Below are positions 8,501 to 17,393 of a stretch of 38,952 bases of DNA, one piece after another. Numbering within the stretch: the stretch's first letter is position 1; every line of letters starts with the position of its first letter. The DNA is taken from assembly GCA_937922945.1 (NCBI GenBank), contig CAKZUP010000094.1, positions 1-38,952 of the forward strand, read 5' to 3'. Under the pieces are notes generated by a model. That model was not told the DNA's origin and searched no databases. It saw only the letters and a list, made by a program, of their open reading frames with translations. A program made the translations under genes and the position numbers. The stretch is from an uncultured Granulosicoccaceae bacterium. Lineage in GTDB: Bacteria > Pseudomonadota > Gammaproteobacteria > Granulosicoccales > Granulosicoccaceae.

Positions 8501-9817
8501 TTAAAATGTCAGGCTCGATGAAACATACGTCTGTATTCTCTGCCTGCTCGGATCCCAGGCAAGATCGAGTCGAATGTCCGTATTGGATAATGACATCAAC
8601 TTGCGGCGCAAACCAACGCCCCCACGCAAACGGACCTTGGCCAGTTCGGTATTCTCACGTTTATACACATTGCCGATATCAGCAAATACAACCCAGCGCC
8701 ACTGCGGGTAGTTAAACCACGCGTGCAGGTACTCCACATTCAACAAAGCGAGCATATCGCCGGTGACGCTCGCGGGCTGCAAACCACGCATTTTTTCTCC
8801 ACCGCCAATGCTGTAACTGTGTTCTCCGAAAGCTGCACCATCGCTAATACCAATACGAGCCTGCAAGTTCAGGTTTCGTATTCCGTTCTCCAATGGAATA
8901 TAGGATTCAGCGTAAAAATCAGCACGGGTGTATTCAAAGTCAGATCCGACATCGCGATTAGCAACGGACAAACGCGCACCAACTACTGTGCCACGACGTC
9001 GATAGCTGTCCTGATGTAACTGTTTATTCTCAACCCCGAAAATGACACTAACATCATCGCCACCACGGTAAGGTCCGGCGCTACCACTGCGCAATTCAAG
9101 CGATCGCTGGGAAAAGCGCGCACCGAAAAAGGTTCGTATACCCTGCACTCCGCGAAATTGACTGTGCCATCGGGAGAACACGATACCCACCGTTTGCGTT
9201 TCAGACTGAGCGAAACCCAGTTCGTTCCCATCTACGGCCAGATTCACTTGCCTGCGATCACTACCTAATTCAACCCCCATGCCGTAGCGACTGCCCAAAA
9301 AACGCGGAATGTCGTAATTTAATCGATGAACAAATCCGCCCGGCCCATCTCCATCATCCTCTTTACGCCGTTCGGATGTGATGCGCATTTGATGTAATCG
9401 GCCCAGAAAATTATCGAAGCGCATTTGTACACCACCGCGAAGCTCGCCATCGGAGGTTCGGCTGATGCGAGGGATAAGCAAGAAGAAGAGTTTTTCCTTG
9501 ACAGTGAAGCGCAGTTGCAACGATGAATCGACCATCGCCAGATCGGCAACCACGGTTTTGAATAAGCCAAGATCCATGATGGCCTGAATGCTATCAACGA
9601 TTTGATCAATCGAGCAGCGCGTGTTGGGACGTTGATCGATCTCCCGCAACAACGTTTGCGGTCGGGTGACGCGGTTGCCTTCGAAGACGATGGCGCTCAC
9701 CGTGGTATCGCAGAACTCTTCACCCGGTATGGCATCTGCCGACACCGCGATACCTGACCACAGGCCACAGACCAACAACAGGAAAGCGTTGGGCAGTATT
9801 TGAAGAAACCGGCTCAC
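8501..9817 (-). CDS. Omp85-family outer membrane protein with one POTRA domain
   Basis: 438 residues with a signal peptide (hydrophobic LPNAFLLLVCGLWSGIAVSADA). One POTRA domain follows (about 36-112, with IVFEGNRVTRPQTLLREID), flanked by two cysteines (36 and 68) that could form a disulphide. The rest is a beta-barrel rich in alternating strands, ending in the canonical C-terminal Phe (SSSLTF). The KMRGLQP segment corresponds to the conserved VRGF-type loop motif of BamA/TamA barrels. BamA has five POTRAs and TamA three, so this is a minimal Omp85 member of unknown substrate. Starts with GTG. It lies 145 bases downstream of batD and 66 bases upstream of fadJ, so it could belong to either unit or neither. 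Confidence 0.82.
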   Translation of the reverse strand: MSRFLQILPNAFLLLVCGLWSGIAVSADAIPGEEFCDTTVSAIVFEGNRVTRPQTLLREIDQRPNTRCSIDQIVDSIQAIMDLGLFKTVVADLAMVDSSLQLRFTVKEKLFFLLIPRISRTSDGELRGGVQMRFDNFLGRLHQMRITSERRKEDDGDGPGGFVHRLNYDIPRFLGSRYGMGVELGSDRRQVNLAVDGNELGFAQSETQTVGIVFSRWHSQFRGVQGIRTFFGARFSQRSLELRSGSAGPYRGGDDVSVIFGVENKQLHQDSYRRRGTVVGARLSVANRDVGSDFEYTRADFYAESYIPLENGIRNLNLQARIGISDGAAFGEHSYSIGGGEKMRGLQPASVTGDMLALLNVEYLHAWFNYPQWRWVVFADIGNVYKRENTELAKVRLRGGVGLRRKLMSLSNTDIRLDLAWDPSRQRIQTYVSSSLTF

Positions 9818-9962
9818 AAAACAACTCAGTCAAGCGGCTGCGAAGAAGTCGCGCCTATCCGGCTAACATAGAAAGTATCGTGCCTATTATCGTGCGCGTT
9901 TAGACTCGAGTTTTGGCTGTTACGCTGCGTTTCGCCCTTGAAAATCGAACGATGCAGTCTGT

Positions 9963-11879
9963 TTAGAGGCTCGGCAATGCGTTCTGCGGCGAATCGCTCG
10001 GATCAGCTGCCTGATATTGATCAACAGCTTGCTTTAAAAGCGTCGGAATAGCCTCCGATGCCACTGTTTTGACACTGCCCGATGGGCGAAATTGCTGGGC
10101 ATCCAACACGCGAAGTTCTGCTTCCAGCACCTTGGAATTTAAACGCGTGGCAATTTCAATGGTATTTGTGGGTGGCTTTTCCGGCCAAACCATCGCACCC
10201 CATGCCAAAAGCGCTTTCGCAATATCTGCTGCATCGCCGTTATCGCAAGCCGCACGAATAGACGCAAGCGAGGCATTGGAGCCTGCACGTCGTTGAAAGC
10301 GCATGCTGGCGGTTTCAATTTTATCTGTAGACAACGCAGAATCATTCACGGCAACCGTTCGTCTGCGTAACCATAACCAAACACCAATTAAAGTCAGCGC
10401 CCAACCCGCGATAAGCCCATAGGCAATATTGCGCCAACGATCGACACTTTGCAGTAACGCCACATAACCCGGCTGATTACCCACATTACTCAAGGGTGCT
10501 GCCTCACCCTGATTTTGATCGGCTTCTCGATTACCGCTTTGCCCGGTATTATCCAACGCATTGTCTGCCAGTGATTCGCTGAGCGCATCGGTATCGGCCA
10601 GCGTTTCTGCATTGGCTTGCTGAGCACCCGGCTGACTTGAGTCGGCGTCTGTTTGCGATACGTTGTTTGCCACAGCATTGGCGCTGCTGCGCACGGTAAG
10701 CACTTCTTCGGGCAATGTGGCCACGCGTGCTTCACCTGTGGTTGTGTCAAACCAACTTACGCGAACTTCAGGCATTGTCAGCATGCCGGCAGTTTGCGGT
10801 ATGACAGCCCAGCTATTGGTTTGTTGAGAAATAAGCCCTTTTTCGCTTGCGTTGGTTGTTGCAACCGGGGAATCAGCGTACACGCTGATGTTTTCTACTG
10901 CCGGAATGGCAAGTTCTGGAAGTTGAGAATCGCCAACACCTGTCGCCATTAAATGAATAGTCCGTGTTAACGGCTGATCGACGCTAAGGTTATCAATTGG
11001 TTCTGACCACTCGCTTTGCAGTTGCACCTCTTTCGCCGGCAACCACCAACTGACGTCTAATCCTTCCGGACGTGCCCGAACATTCAATTCAATCTGGTTG
11101 GATCGGCGCGTGACTCGTTTCGTCCGTATTCGCGAGTTTGGCACTTGTTGACGATCAACGGGCACCACCGCCTGCAATGCTATAGGTGGTACAACGACCG
11201 TGCCGCTGCGTTGCGGAAACACCGCATAACGGATTTCACGAACAACATAATTACGACCATTGACCGTTTCTTCATAACTTTTATCTTGTGTGAGTTGCTG
11301 CAAAACCACACCATCGACTTCAGGCACTTGTAGCGATGCATCGATGAATCGAATATCCTGAAATACCCGCAAGGTATAAATAACTTGAGCCTGCACAAAA
11401 GGATCTTCAATGTCTACACTCGCTTCAAGATAGACATCGCGATTGGAACCGGTCGGTGAAGGCTCAACCAGCACCGTTAGGGTGCGGGATTGCTCAGAAC
11501 CAACTGTAATAGGCGGTATTTCCAAGGCCCCGGTTTGTTTTGGTATAAGCTCCAATACCCACTCAACCAGGCTAGTACGCTTCCCGTTTTCAATCGTAAC
11601 CTGACGCGAGCTGGATCGCTGAGTGACATCGAAATTGGCATTCAATGCTGAATAGTCGATTTCTTTATCCATGCCGTAAGCACGCACATTCAATATCACT
11701 GATTCATCAACGCTCACTCGGTTTGTACTGAGCTGAACGTCAACGCGTTGCTGCTGTGCCTGCGCCAGGGAAGGCGCTAGTAACGGTATCAATAACAGTA
11801 CAACCCACAGTAAAGTCGGCAAAGCGATTTGTAGCGTGTTCGCTAAATTCAGACGCACCAGCGTTCTACCAAGGTTCAT
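9963..11879 (-). CDS. batD: BatD-like membrane protein of the MoxR/Bat system
   Basis: BatD (oxygen-tolerance family) proteins have a large exported part made of repeated Ig-like beta domains, anchored by a transmembrane helix. Here a signal peptide ends at SLAQAQQQ. The family opening VDVQLSTNRVSVDESV and VEWVLELIPKQTGALEIPPI motifs are present. A low-complexity stretch precedes a transmembrane helix at about 484-504 (YGLIAGWALTLIGVWLWL), followed by a cytoplasmic helical tail of about 130 residues. ATG start with AGGA 6 bases upstream. The start overlaps the end of batC by 14 bases; last gene of the bat operon. Confidence 0.88.
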   Translation of the reverse strand: MNLGRTLVRLNLANTLQIALPTLLWVVLLLIPLLAPSLAQAQQQRVDVQLSTNRVSVDESVILNVRAYGMDKEIDYSALNANFDVTQRSSSRQVTIENGKRTSLVEWVLELIPKQTGALEIPPITVGSEQSRTLTVLVEPSPTGSNRDVYLEASVDIEDPFVQAQVIYTLRVFQDIRFIDASLQVPEVDGVVLQQLTQDKSYEETVNGRNYVVREIRYAVFPQRSGTVVVPPIALQAVVPVDRQQVPNSRIRTKRVTRRSNQIELNVRARPEGLDVSWWLPAKEVQLQSEWSEPIDNLSVDQPLTRTIHLMATGVGDSQLPELAIPAVENISVYADSPVATTNASEKGLISQQTNSWAVIPQTAGMLTMPEVRVSWFDTTTGEARVATLPEEVLTVRSSANAVANNVSQTDADSSQPGAQQANAETLADTDALSESLADNALDNTGQSGNREADQNQGEAAPLSNVGNQPGYVALLQSVDRWRNIAYGLIAGWALTLIGVWLWLRRRTVAVNDSALSTDKIETASMRFQRRAGSNASLASIRAACDNGDAADIAKALLAWGAMVWPEKPPTNTIEIATRLNSKVLEAELRVLDAQQFRPSGSVKTVASEAIPTLLKQAVDQYQAADPSDSPQNALPSL

Positions 11880-12822
11880 TGCCGTCCTTTACTTTCGGAA
11901 AATCGGTCAAGTGTCGATTTTGTATTTTTCGCTCCAGCAAACCTGCCGGGTCGTCCGGAATCTGTCTTAGCCATTGCTCGTTGGCTTGCTCCCGCTCGGT
12001 TAATGGTTTGATTTCAGCTTCCGTACCTTGCGAAGCCTCGGCTGTCATATCATTTAACTCGCCCGCTTCTCGTTGTTGTTCTGCCTGCATGGCTTTGGCG
12101 GCTTCCGCTTCTTCTTCGGCTTGGCTCTGCTCTGATTTGGACTGATTCGACTCGGCGTTATCAGACGATGAGCTATCAGCGCTTTGTCCATCTTGCTGCT
12201 GATCTTGTTCGCCGGCAGACTGATCATTGGCATTATTCTCTGGTTCTGATTCGGAAGACTCACCCTCACCCGATTGATTATCTTGTTGCTCTCCGTTGGA
12301 TTGGTCTTGATCAGATTCGTTCTGCTCCTGATTTTCTCCGCCTGATTCTTGCTGTCCCTGTTGCTGCTGTTGTTGCAGCTCCCTTAGTTGTTGCGCTATA
12401 TCGCGGTTGTGTATCGCGTTATCATGTTCGGGGTTATCGCTGATAACTGCATCGTAAAGCTCTATCGCTTCGTCGTACTGCTGGTTACGTAAGAGCGCGT
12501 TCGCCTGATTATAGCTGGCGCGATTGCGCGCTTCGTTCTGTCCGTTTTGCATTGCCAGCTCACGCTGCTCTGCAAACGACTTGGCTGCGGCTGCAAAATC
12601 ACCTTTTCCGTATTCTGCTAAACCGCGCCAGCTGGCATCAGGGGCTTCATTGATCAGTGTATCGAATGCCTGCTGCTCGTAGGTTTTCAATGCTCGCTGC
12701 TCGGCGCTGGACCATAAATCAGCCCAATCCATTGCATGGGCCGGAAGAGATAACAAGCATGAACAAGCCAGCGCGATAAGAAGCCCAAAAGGTTTCACCA
12801 CATCAGACTTAACCAACCTCAT
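11866..12822 (-). CDS. batC: BatC-like TPR protein with acidic low-complexity linker
   Basis: Secreted or membrane-tethered TPR protein of the Bat complex. Signal peptide of 30 residues ending AHA. Two to three TPR-like helical pairs occupy about 60-140 (for example SYNQANALLRNQQYDEAIEL). Residues 149-250 consist almost only of Q, E, S, N, D, G and A. The conserved tail QWLRQIPDDPAGLLERKI, near 283-300, is a family hallmark also found where BatB and BatC are fused. Its ATG overlaps the batB stop as ATGA. The linker is probably disordered and its length is likely variable. Confidence 0.85.
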   Translation of the reverse strand: MRLVKSDVVKPFGLLIALACSCLLSLPAHAMDWADLWSSAEQRALKTYEQQAFDTLINEAPDASWRGLAEYGKGDFAAAAKSFAEQRELAMQNGQNEARNRASYNQANALLRNQQYDEAIELYDAVISDNPEHDNAIHNRDIAQQLRELQQQQQQGQQESGGENQEQNESDQDQSNGEQQDNQSGEGESSESEPENNANDQSAGEQDQQQDGQSADSSSSDNAESNQSKSEQSQAEEEAEAAKAMQAEQQREAGELNDMTAEASQGTEAEIKPLTEREQANEQWLRQIPDDPAGLLERKIQNRHLTDFPKVKDGNEPW

Positions 12823-13823
12823 AAGAACACACCACGGCGAAAAAACAGTAGCGACAGAACCAACAGTAATATAACGCCATAAGGCGCATATTCAATCCAA
12901 TATTCGTTCGTGTCCTGCTGTTCATCGATATCGCCCACAATCGATAGTTGCGCTTGCACCTCGGCAATACGTTCAATGTCACGATCACCATTGCCAAGCA
13001 AGGCGAATACACCACCCCCTGCCGCGGCCAGGTTGGCCAATGCGCCAGGGTCAACTTGGGGTACGACGATGGCACCAGATGCATCTTGTAGAAACCGACC
13101 GTTTTCAGCACGAAGTGGCGCACCCTGCTCTGTGCCGACACCAATAACAGAGAGTCTGTGACCCAATTGTTTTACCGTTGCCGCAGCGGTAATACTTCTG
13201 GCATTGACATCGGAATCGGTGATCAGTACCAGTTGACCTTGCTCAACACTGGCTTGCTTCAATAAATCCAAACCCTTCTCAATGGCCAGGTCGATCCGGC
13301 TACCTTGAGCGGGCATGATCGATGGGTCGAGCGATTCTACGAACGCTGCGATGGTGTTGGCATCGTCCGATAACGGGCTCACCACATAGGGCCGCTCGGC
13401 AAATGCAATGAGTGCTATTTGCAAACCGTTTGCCGCATTCAGTAAATCGGTCAGCTTGAAACGAGCGCGTACAACTCGTGAGGGTTTGAGATCGTCGCTG
13501 TACATTGATCGGGACAAATCAAACAAAACCACTTGCGCCTGCTGCCCTTGAAACACCGGCATCTCTTGCTTCTCCCAAACCGGTCCGCTAAGTATCACTA
13601 AGCACAACGCCCAGCCAAACAGCAATAGCCATCGCAAACCCGTGTGTTGTTGTTGCTCTGGTTCAATAACATACGAGTGTAAGGCTGGGTCGACCACCTT
13701 CTCCCAACCACTATCGGTGCGATAATCACGAAACCAGAATAAAGCAGCTAGCAAAAGCGGTATAAAACCGAGCAACCACCAGGGTCGTAATAACGTGAAG
13801 GTCAGCTCATCCATGCGACTCAT
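12819..13823 (-). CDS. batB: BatB-like von Willebrand factor A membrane protein
   Basis: Metal-binding VWA protein, partner of BatA. Two N-terminal transmembrane segments (about 15-30 and 63-80) precede the VWA domain with the MIDAS motif DLSRS (102-106) and the later Asp in LITDSDVNA. A C-terminal helix (YGVILLLVLSLLFF) completes the BatA/BatB topology. The frame is open to 13865, but the ATG at 13823 overlaps the batA stop as ATGA, like its neighbours, so it is preferred; the ATG at 13814 is the other option. It overlaps batC by 4 bases. Confidence 0.88.
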   Translation of the reverse strand: MSRMDELTFTLLRPWWLLGFIPLLLAALFWFRDYRTDSGWEKVVDPALHSYVIEPEQQQHTGLRWLLLFGWALCLVILSGPVWEKQEMPVFQGQQAQVVLFDLSRSMYSDDLKPSRVVRARFKLTDLLNAANGLQIALIAFAERPYVVSPLSDDANTIAAFVESLDPSIMPAQGSRIDLAIEKGLDLLKQASVEQGQLVLITDSDVNARSITAAATVKQLGHRLSVIGVGTEQGAPLRAENGRFLQDASGAIVVPQVDPGALANLAAAGGGVFALLGNGDRDIERIAEVQAQLSIVGDIDEQQDTNEYWIEYAPYGVILLLVLSLLFFRRGVFL

Positions 13824-14824
13824 CCATGCAGAACGTCCGTTATTCTCTGACGCAGAACGACCCATAACATGTTGAGTAACAAGGCTGCCCCCAAAGGCCA
13901 GGCAAACAGTTCGCGCAATGGCCTAAATTCCATATCGTCTTTGTGTGTCGGCTCAAGCTTGTCAATAGCACGATAGATCTGTTCAAGTTCGCGCTGATCT
14001 CGTGCACGAAAATACTGCCCACCGGTTTGCGCCGCAATACTCTGTAAGGTTTTTTCATCCAACTCGCTGTTGCGCAAGCCTAACGCACGGCCTATCAAAC
14101 CACCGCTGGCTTCTGAACCGACACCAATGGTATGCACCCGGATATCATTGTCGGCAGCTAATCGGGCCGCTTCCAGTGGATCGATAGCGCCTTCGGAATT
14201 TTCACCATCGGTTAATAGCACCAGCACTCTTGACTCTGCAGGGCGCTCGCGTAATCGCTTTACACCTAAACCAATCGCGTCACCAATTGCCGTAGAGCGA
14301 CCAGCCAAACCGACTCTGGCTTCATCAAGAAAATGCTGAACCGTTTCGTGGTCGTGGGTTAGCGGCGATTGCACATAAGCCTGACTGCCAAACATTATCA
14401 GCCCGATACGATCGCCTACGCGTCTGGAAACAAAATCGCGGGCCACGTATTTAACCACCGACATACGGGTGGCTTGCGAATTCCCCGAATACAAATCGGT
14501 TTCGTTCATGCTGCCGGATATATCGATGCAAAGCATAAGATCACGTCCCGTTATGGGTACGCCAAGCGATTCACCGAACGTTTGTGGTCGGGCCGCCGCA
14601 GTGATTAAACAACACCACATCAACAACAGCAGCATGCCACCGAAAAACGCTTTTCCGGACTTACGCACCCCGGCACTCAGGCTTTGATATGGCTCAACAT
14701 CCGGTACACGTAGTGCGCGCTGCGCTGCAACTGCCATCCTGGGTAACAGCACATACGCCAATATCGGTAGCGGCAACGCATAAAACATCCATGGCCACTG
14801 CCATGCGATGGTTTCGGGAATCAT
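13820..14824 (-). CDS. batA: BatA-like von Willebrand factor A membrane protein
   Basis: Core VWA protein of the Bat system. Transmembrane helices lie at about 12-28 and 62-78. The VWA domain carries an intact MIDAS: DISGS at 101-105 and the Asp of LLTDGENSEG. A C-terminal transmembrane helix (PLGAALLLNMLWVVL) follows. 334 residues is the usual length. In the family the VWA domain faces the periplasm and is thought to work with MoxR and BatB/C/D. Start and stop codons both overlap neighbours by ATGA. Confidence 0.92.
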   Translation of the reverse strand: MIPETIAWQWPWMFYALPLPILAYVLLPRMAVAAQRALRVPDVEPYQSLSAGVRKSGKAFFGGMLLLLMWCCLITAAARPQTFGESLGVPITGRDLMLCIDISGSMNETDLYSGNSQATRMSVVKYVARDFVSRRVGDRIGLIMFGSQAYVQSPLTHDHETVQHFLDEARVGLAGRSTAIGDAIGLGVKRLRERPAESRVLVLLTDGENSEGAIDPLEAARLAADNDIRVHTIGVGSEASGGLIGRALGLRNSELDEKTLQSIAAQTGGQYFRARDQRELEQIYRAIDKLEPTHKDDMEFRPLRELFAWPLGAALLLNMLWVVLRQRITDVLHG

Positions 14825-15321
14825 GATTGCAACCGTTGCGGTTGATAGCGACCAGCAGCGTTAATCAGCACATCCATCGATTCGAGCAAGTCGGATAAGT
14901 CATGCTCGGACACCTGCGGTTGCTTTTGGTAGGCTTGGTCTACCAACAAACGGCCAATACCTTGACTGAACTCCGGGCGCTTACAAACATCGTCCAGCTT
15001 TTGTAGCCAGGCCTCCCCATGCAGGTTTGCGACTTGATCACGCTGATCGACCGCCAGTACCAACTTTCGAGCAAGCTGAGAACACGAAGACAATATCGCC
15101 ACACTCGGCTCCTTCCCTACACGCTGACGAATATCCTGTAATGCCTGCTTTGCCTGTCTTTGCCACAAGCGTTTTCGCCATCGTTGGTGAAAGAAAAACA
15201 CCAACAGGCATAAACCGATAATTAACAACAGAACAATCCACCATCCCGGAGCGATGCTCGCAGACACTGGCGGCAATTCAACACCTCGCATACTGTCGAG
15301 TAAGGATTCTGCTTCGTTCAT
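14821..15321 (-). CDS. DUF4381-family single-pass membrane protein
   Basis: 166 residues. The short N-terminal segment with ELPPVSASIAPGWWIVLL is the family signature. One transmembrane helix (about 27-44) is followed by a basic stretch and a helical cytoplasmic domain. Members are found almost always between the DUF58 gene and batA in proteobacterial Bat islands, exactly as here, and are presumed accessory subunits; no activity is known. Four-base ATGA overlaps link it to DUF58 upstream and batA downstream. Confidence 0.85.
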   Translation of the reverse strand: MNEAESLLDSMRGVELPPVSASIAPGWWIVLLLIIGLCLLVFFFHQRWRKRLWQRQAKQALQDIRQRVGKEPSVAILSSCSQLARKLVLAVDQRDQVANLHGEAWLQKLDDVCKRPEFSQGIGRLLVDQAYQKQPQVSEHDLSDLLESMDVLINAAGRYQPQRLQS

Positions 15322-16343
15322 GAACGTGTATGCGGCTTACCCGCACTGTTAACATTATCCGGAATGCGCGCCAGTATTCGTGCAGCGATATCCAACAAGG
15401 GTTGATTGGTGAACGCTTTTATATACAAATGACCGTTACTGGAAAAAAAATCTGCAACAGACTGTTGGTGATTCAGCTGTTTTTCAACATAGCGCATGGT
15501 TTGTTTTCGGCTACCGGTATCAATCGACAATGCACTATCGCTATGGGTATGCATGCCTTTAATCGCGTAGCGGCCATCGCTCGGTAACTCACACTCTATG
15601 GGGTCGACAATATGCACGGCAATCATATCGAGTCGCTTTAAAAGATTGCCCATCGCATTTCTGGCATCTTCGTTAAAGCCGATAAAGTCGCTAAGCAATA
15701 TTACCGTGCTACCGCCATGGACAACCGAACGCAGGCGCGACAACGAATCTGCAAGTTGTCCACGATCGCCAGAGGGCGCGTGCATTTGCGCATCGGCGAT
15801 ACCTCGGAAGAAACTCATTAAACCTTTACGCCCGGAACGTGGTCGTATATCAGTGTGCCAATCATCGGTGAAAACGAAGCCTCCGACACGATCATGATTA
15901 AAATTTGCAGTCCAACCCAACAAAGCGCTAAGTCGTGCTGCCATAACTGATTTGAACATACCCTGTGTACCAAAGCGCATGTGTGATCGAAAATCGACAA
16001 CCAGCATAACCGGTCGCTCACGCTCTTCAATAAAAAGCTTTGTGTGGGTTTTACCTGTACGTGCTGTGACTTTCCAGTCGATCATTCGAACATCATCACC
16101 AGCCTGATACTCTCGTACTTCGGCAAAGTCCAGCCCTCTACCAAGGCGGCGAGACACTGCCGGGCCGGCGGTGGGAGCCGCAGATTTTTTGCGGGTGTTT
16201 CTGCGTAAGGCTTGCGCTTGATCGCGAAGCGCGACCAACTCATCAAGGGACGTGCTGGCCGGGGAAGAGTAACGAACTGCAGCGTCGCTAACCGTCTGTG
16301 AAGACAGGTTCTGGTGTTGTTTTCGCTTCAACCAAGTTGGCAT
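15318..16343 (-). CDS. DUF58 protein (MoxR-associated)
   Basis: DUF58 proteins accompany MoxR ATPases and contain a degenerate VWA-like fold. The family core RGLDFAEVREYQAGDDVRMI lies at about 69-88, followed by DWKVTARTGKTHTKLF and ERERPVMLVVDF. There is no transmembrane helix, so it is cytoplasmic. The frame is open to 16397, inside moxR; the ATG at 16343 gives 341 residues and a 16-base gap from moxR, but neither candidate has a clear Shine-Dalgarno, so the start is uncertain. It ends in an ATGA overlap with DUF4381. Confidence 0.85.
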   Translation of the reverse strand: MPTWLKRKQHQNLSSQTVSDAAVRYSSPASTSLDELVALRDQAQALRRNTRKKSAAPTAGPAVSRRLGRGLDFAEVREYQAGDDVRMIDWKVTARTGKTHTKLFIEERERPVMLVVDFRSHMRFGTQGMFKSVMAARLSALLGWTANFNHDRVGGFVFTDDWHTDIRPRSGRKGLMSFFRGIADAQMHAPSGDRGQLADSLSRLRSVVHGGSTVILLSDFIGFNEDARNAMGNLLKRLDMIAVHIVDPIECELPSDGRYAIKGMHTHSDSALSIDTGSRKQTMRYVEKQLNHQQSVADFFSSNGHLYIKAFTNQPLLDIAARILARIPDNVNSAGKPHTRS

Positions 16344-16359
16344 GATGGGCGCGCCCGAC

Positions 16360-17331
16360 TCACGGCACAGCAATAAGCTGTAGCAGGCGATCAACAATAT
16401 CGGCAGATTTCACACCGTCGGCTTCCGCTTCGTATGACAACAACACACGATGTCGTAACACATCATGCACAACGCCTTGCACGTCAGCTGGAGACACATA
16501 GTCTCGATCGGCAAGCCATGCATGCGCTCGTGCGCACGCATCCAGCGCAATAGTGGCGCGGGGGCTTGCACCATACGCAATCCAGCGACGCAACTCTTCG
16601 GTATGACTCTCAGGTGAACGGGTTGAAGTGACAAGCCGCACAATATAATCTTCCACATCTTCTGACATGTGCACATCGAGCACTTCACGACGTGCCTCGA
16701 AAATCGTATCCATTGGCAGCGTTTTCATTGGCGCTGGTTTCTCGTTGGCACTGGCACTTCGATGTTCATTTCTTACCAGACGCAAAATTTCGGCTTCTCT
16801 GGACGCATCGGGATAATCGATTAACACATGCATTAGAAATCGATCGAGCTGCGCTTCAGGCAACGGGTACGTACCCTCTTGCTCGATGGGATTTTGCGTT
16901 GCCATAACCATGAACAGTGCGGGCAAATCGTAGGTTTGATGGCCAACCGAAATTTGCTGCTCAGCCATGGCTTCAAGCAGAGCCGATTGCACCTTGGCCG
17001 GTGCCCGGTTTATTTCGTCGGCCAGTATCAGATTATTAAACAACGGGCCTTGTTGAAATACAAAGGTGCCGTCGTCCGGCCGATAAACTTCCGTACCCGT
17101 CAAATCGGCGGGCAATAAATCGGGAGTAAACTGAACTCGCTGATAATCAGCTTCGATGTTGTCTGACAAGGCTTTAATCGCCCTGGTTTTCGCCAGACCC
17201 GGCGCACCTTCCACCAGCAAATGCCCATCGACCAACAAGGCGATTAACATTCGATTAATTAATGCCTCCTGACCAATAACAGAGGCTTCAAGCCGTTCTT
17301 GCAACAGCCCAAGAGATTCACGAACACTCAT
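16360..17331 (-). CDS. moxR: MoxR-family AAA+ ATPase
   Basis: Chaperone-like ATPase that acts with VWA proteins. Walker A GAPGLAKT at 42-49, Walker B LILADE at 101-106 followed by INRAPAKVQSALLEAMAE, and sensor-1 MVMATQNPIEQEGTYPLPEA all match MoxR. 323 residues is normal. First gene of the cluster moxR, DUF58, DUF4381, batA, batB, batC, batD, and 62 bases from the lipoprotein gene upstream. A GGCTAA/TTAGCC hairpin in that gap (17362-17378) may separate the two transcription units. Confidence 0.95.
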   Translation of the reverse strand: MSVRESLGLLQERLEASVIGQEALINRMLIALLVDGHLLVEGAPGLAKTRAIKALSDNIEADYQRVQFTPDLLPADLTGTEVYRPDDGTFVFQQGPLFNNLILADEINRAPAKVQSALLEAMAEQQISVGHQTYDLPALFMVMATQNPIEQEGTYPLPEAQLDRFLMHVLIDYPDASREAEILRLVRNEHRSASANEKPAPMKTLPMDTIFEARREVLDVHMSEDVEDYIVRLVTSTRSPESHTEELRRWIAYGASPRATIALDACARAHAWLADRDYVSPADVQGVVHDVLRHRVLLSYEAEADGVKSADIVDRLLQLIAVP

Positions 17332-17361
17332 TTTCGGTTTACACAGTTTTGTCTTGCAATT

Positions 17362-17378
17362 GGCTAACTAGTTTAGCC
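17362..17378. repeat. Hairpin in front of moxR
   Basis: Perfect 6-base arms GGCTAA/TTAGCC with a 5-base loop, in the 62-base gap between the lipoprotein stop and the moxR start. No T-run follows on the minus strand, so a factor-independent terminator is not proven. Confidence 0.3.
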
Positions 17379-17393
17379 TCGACGTGGTTGAAA

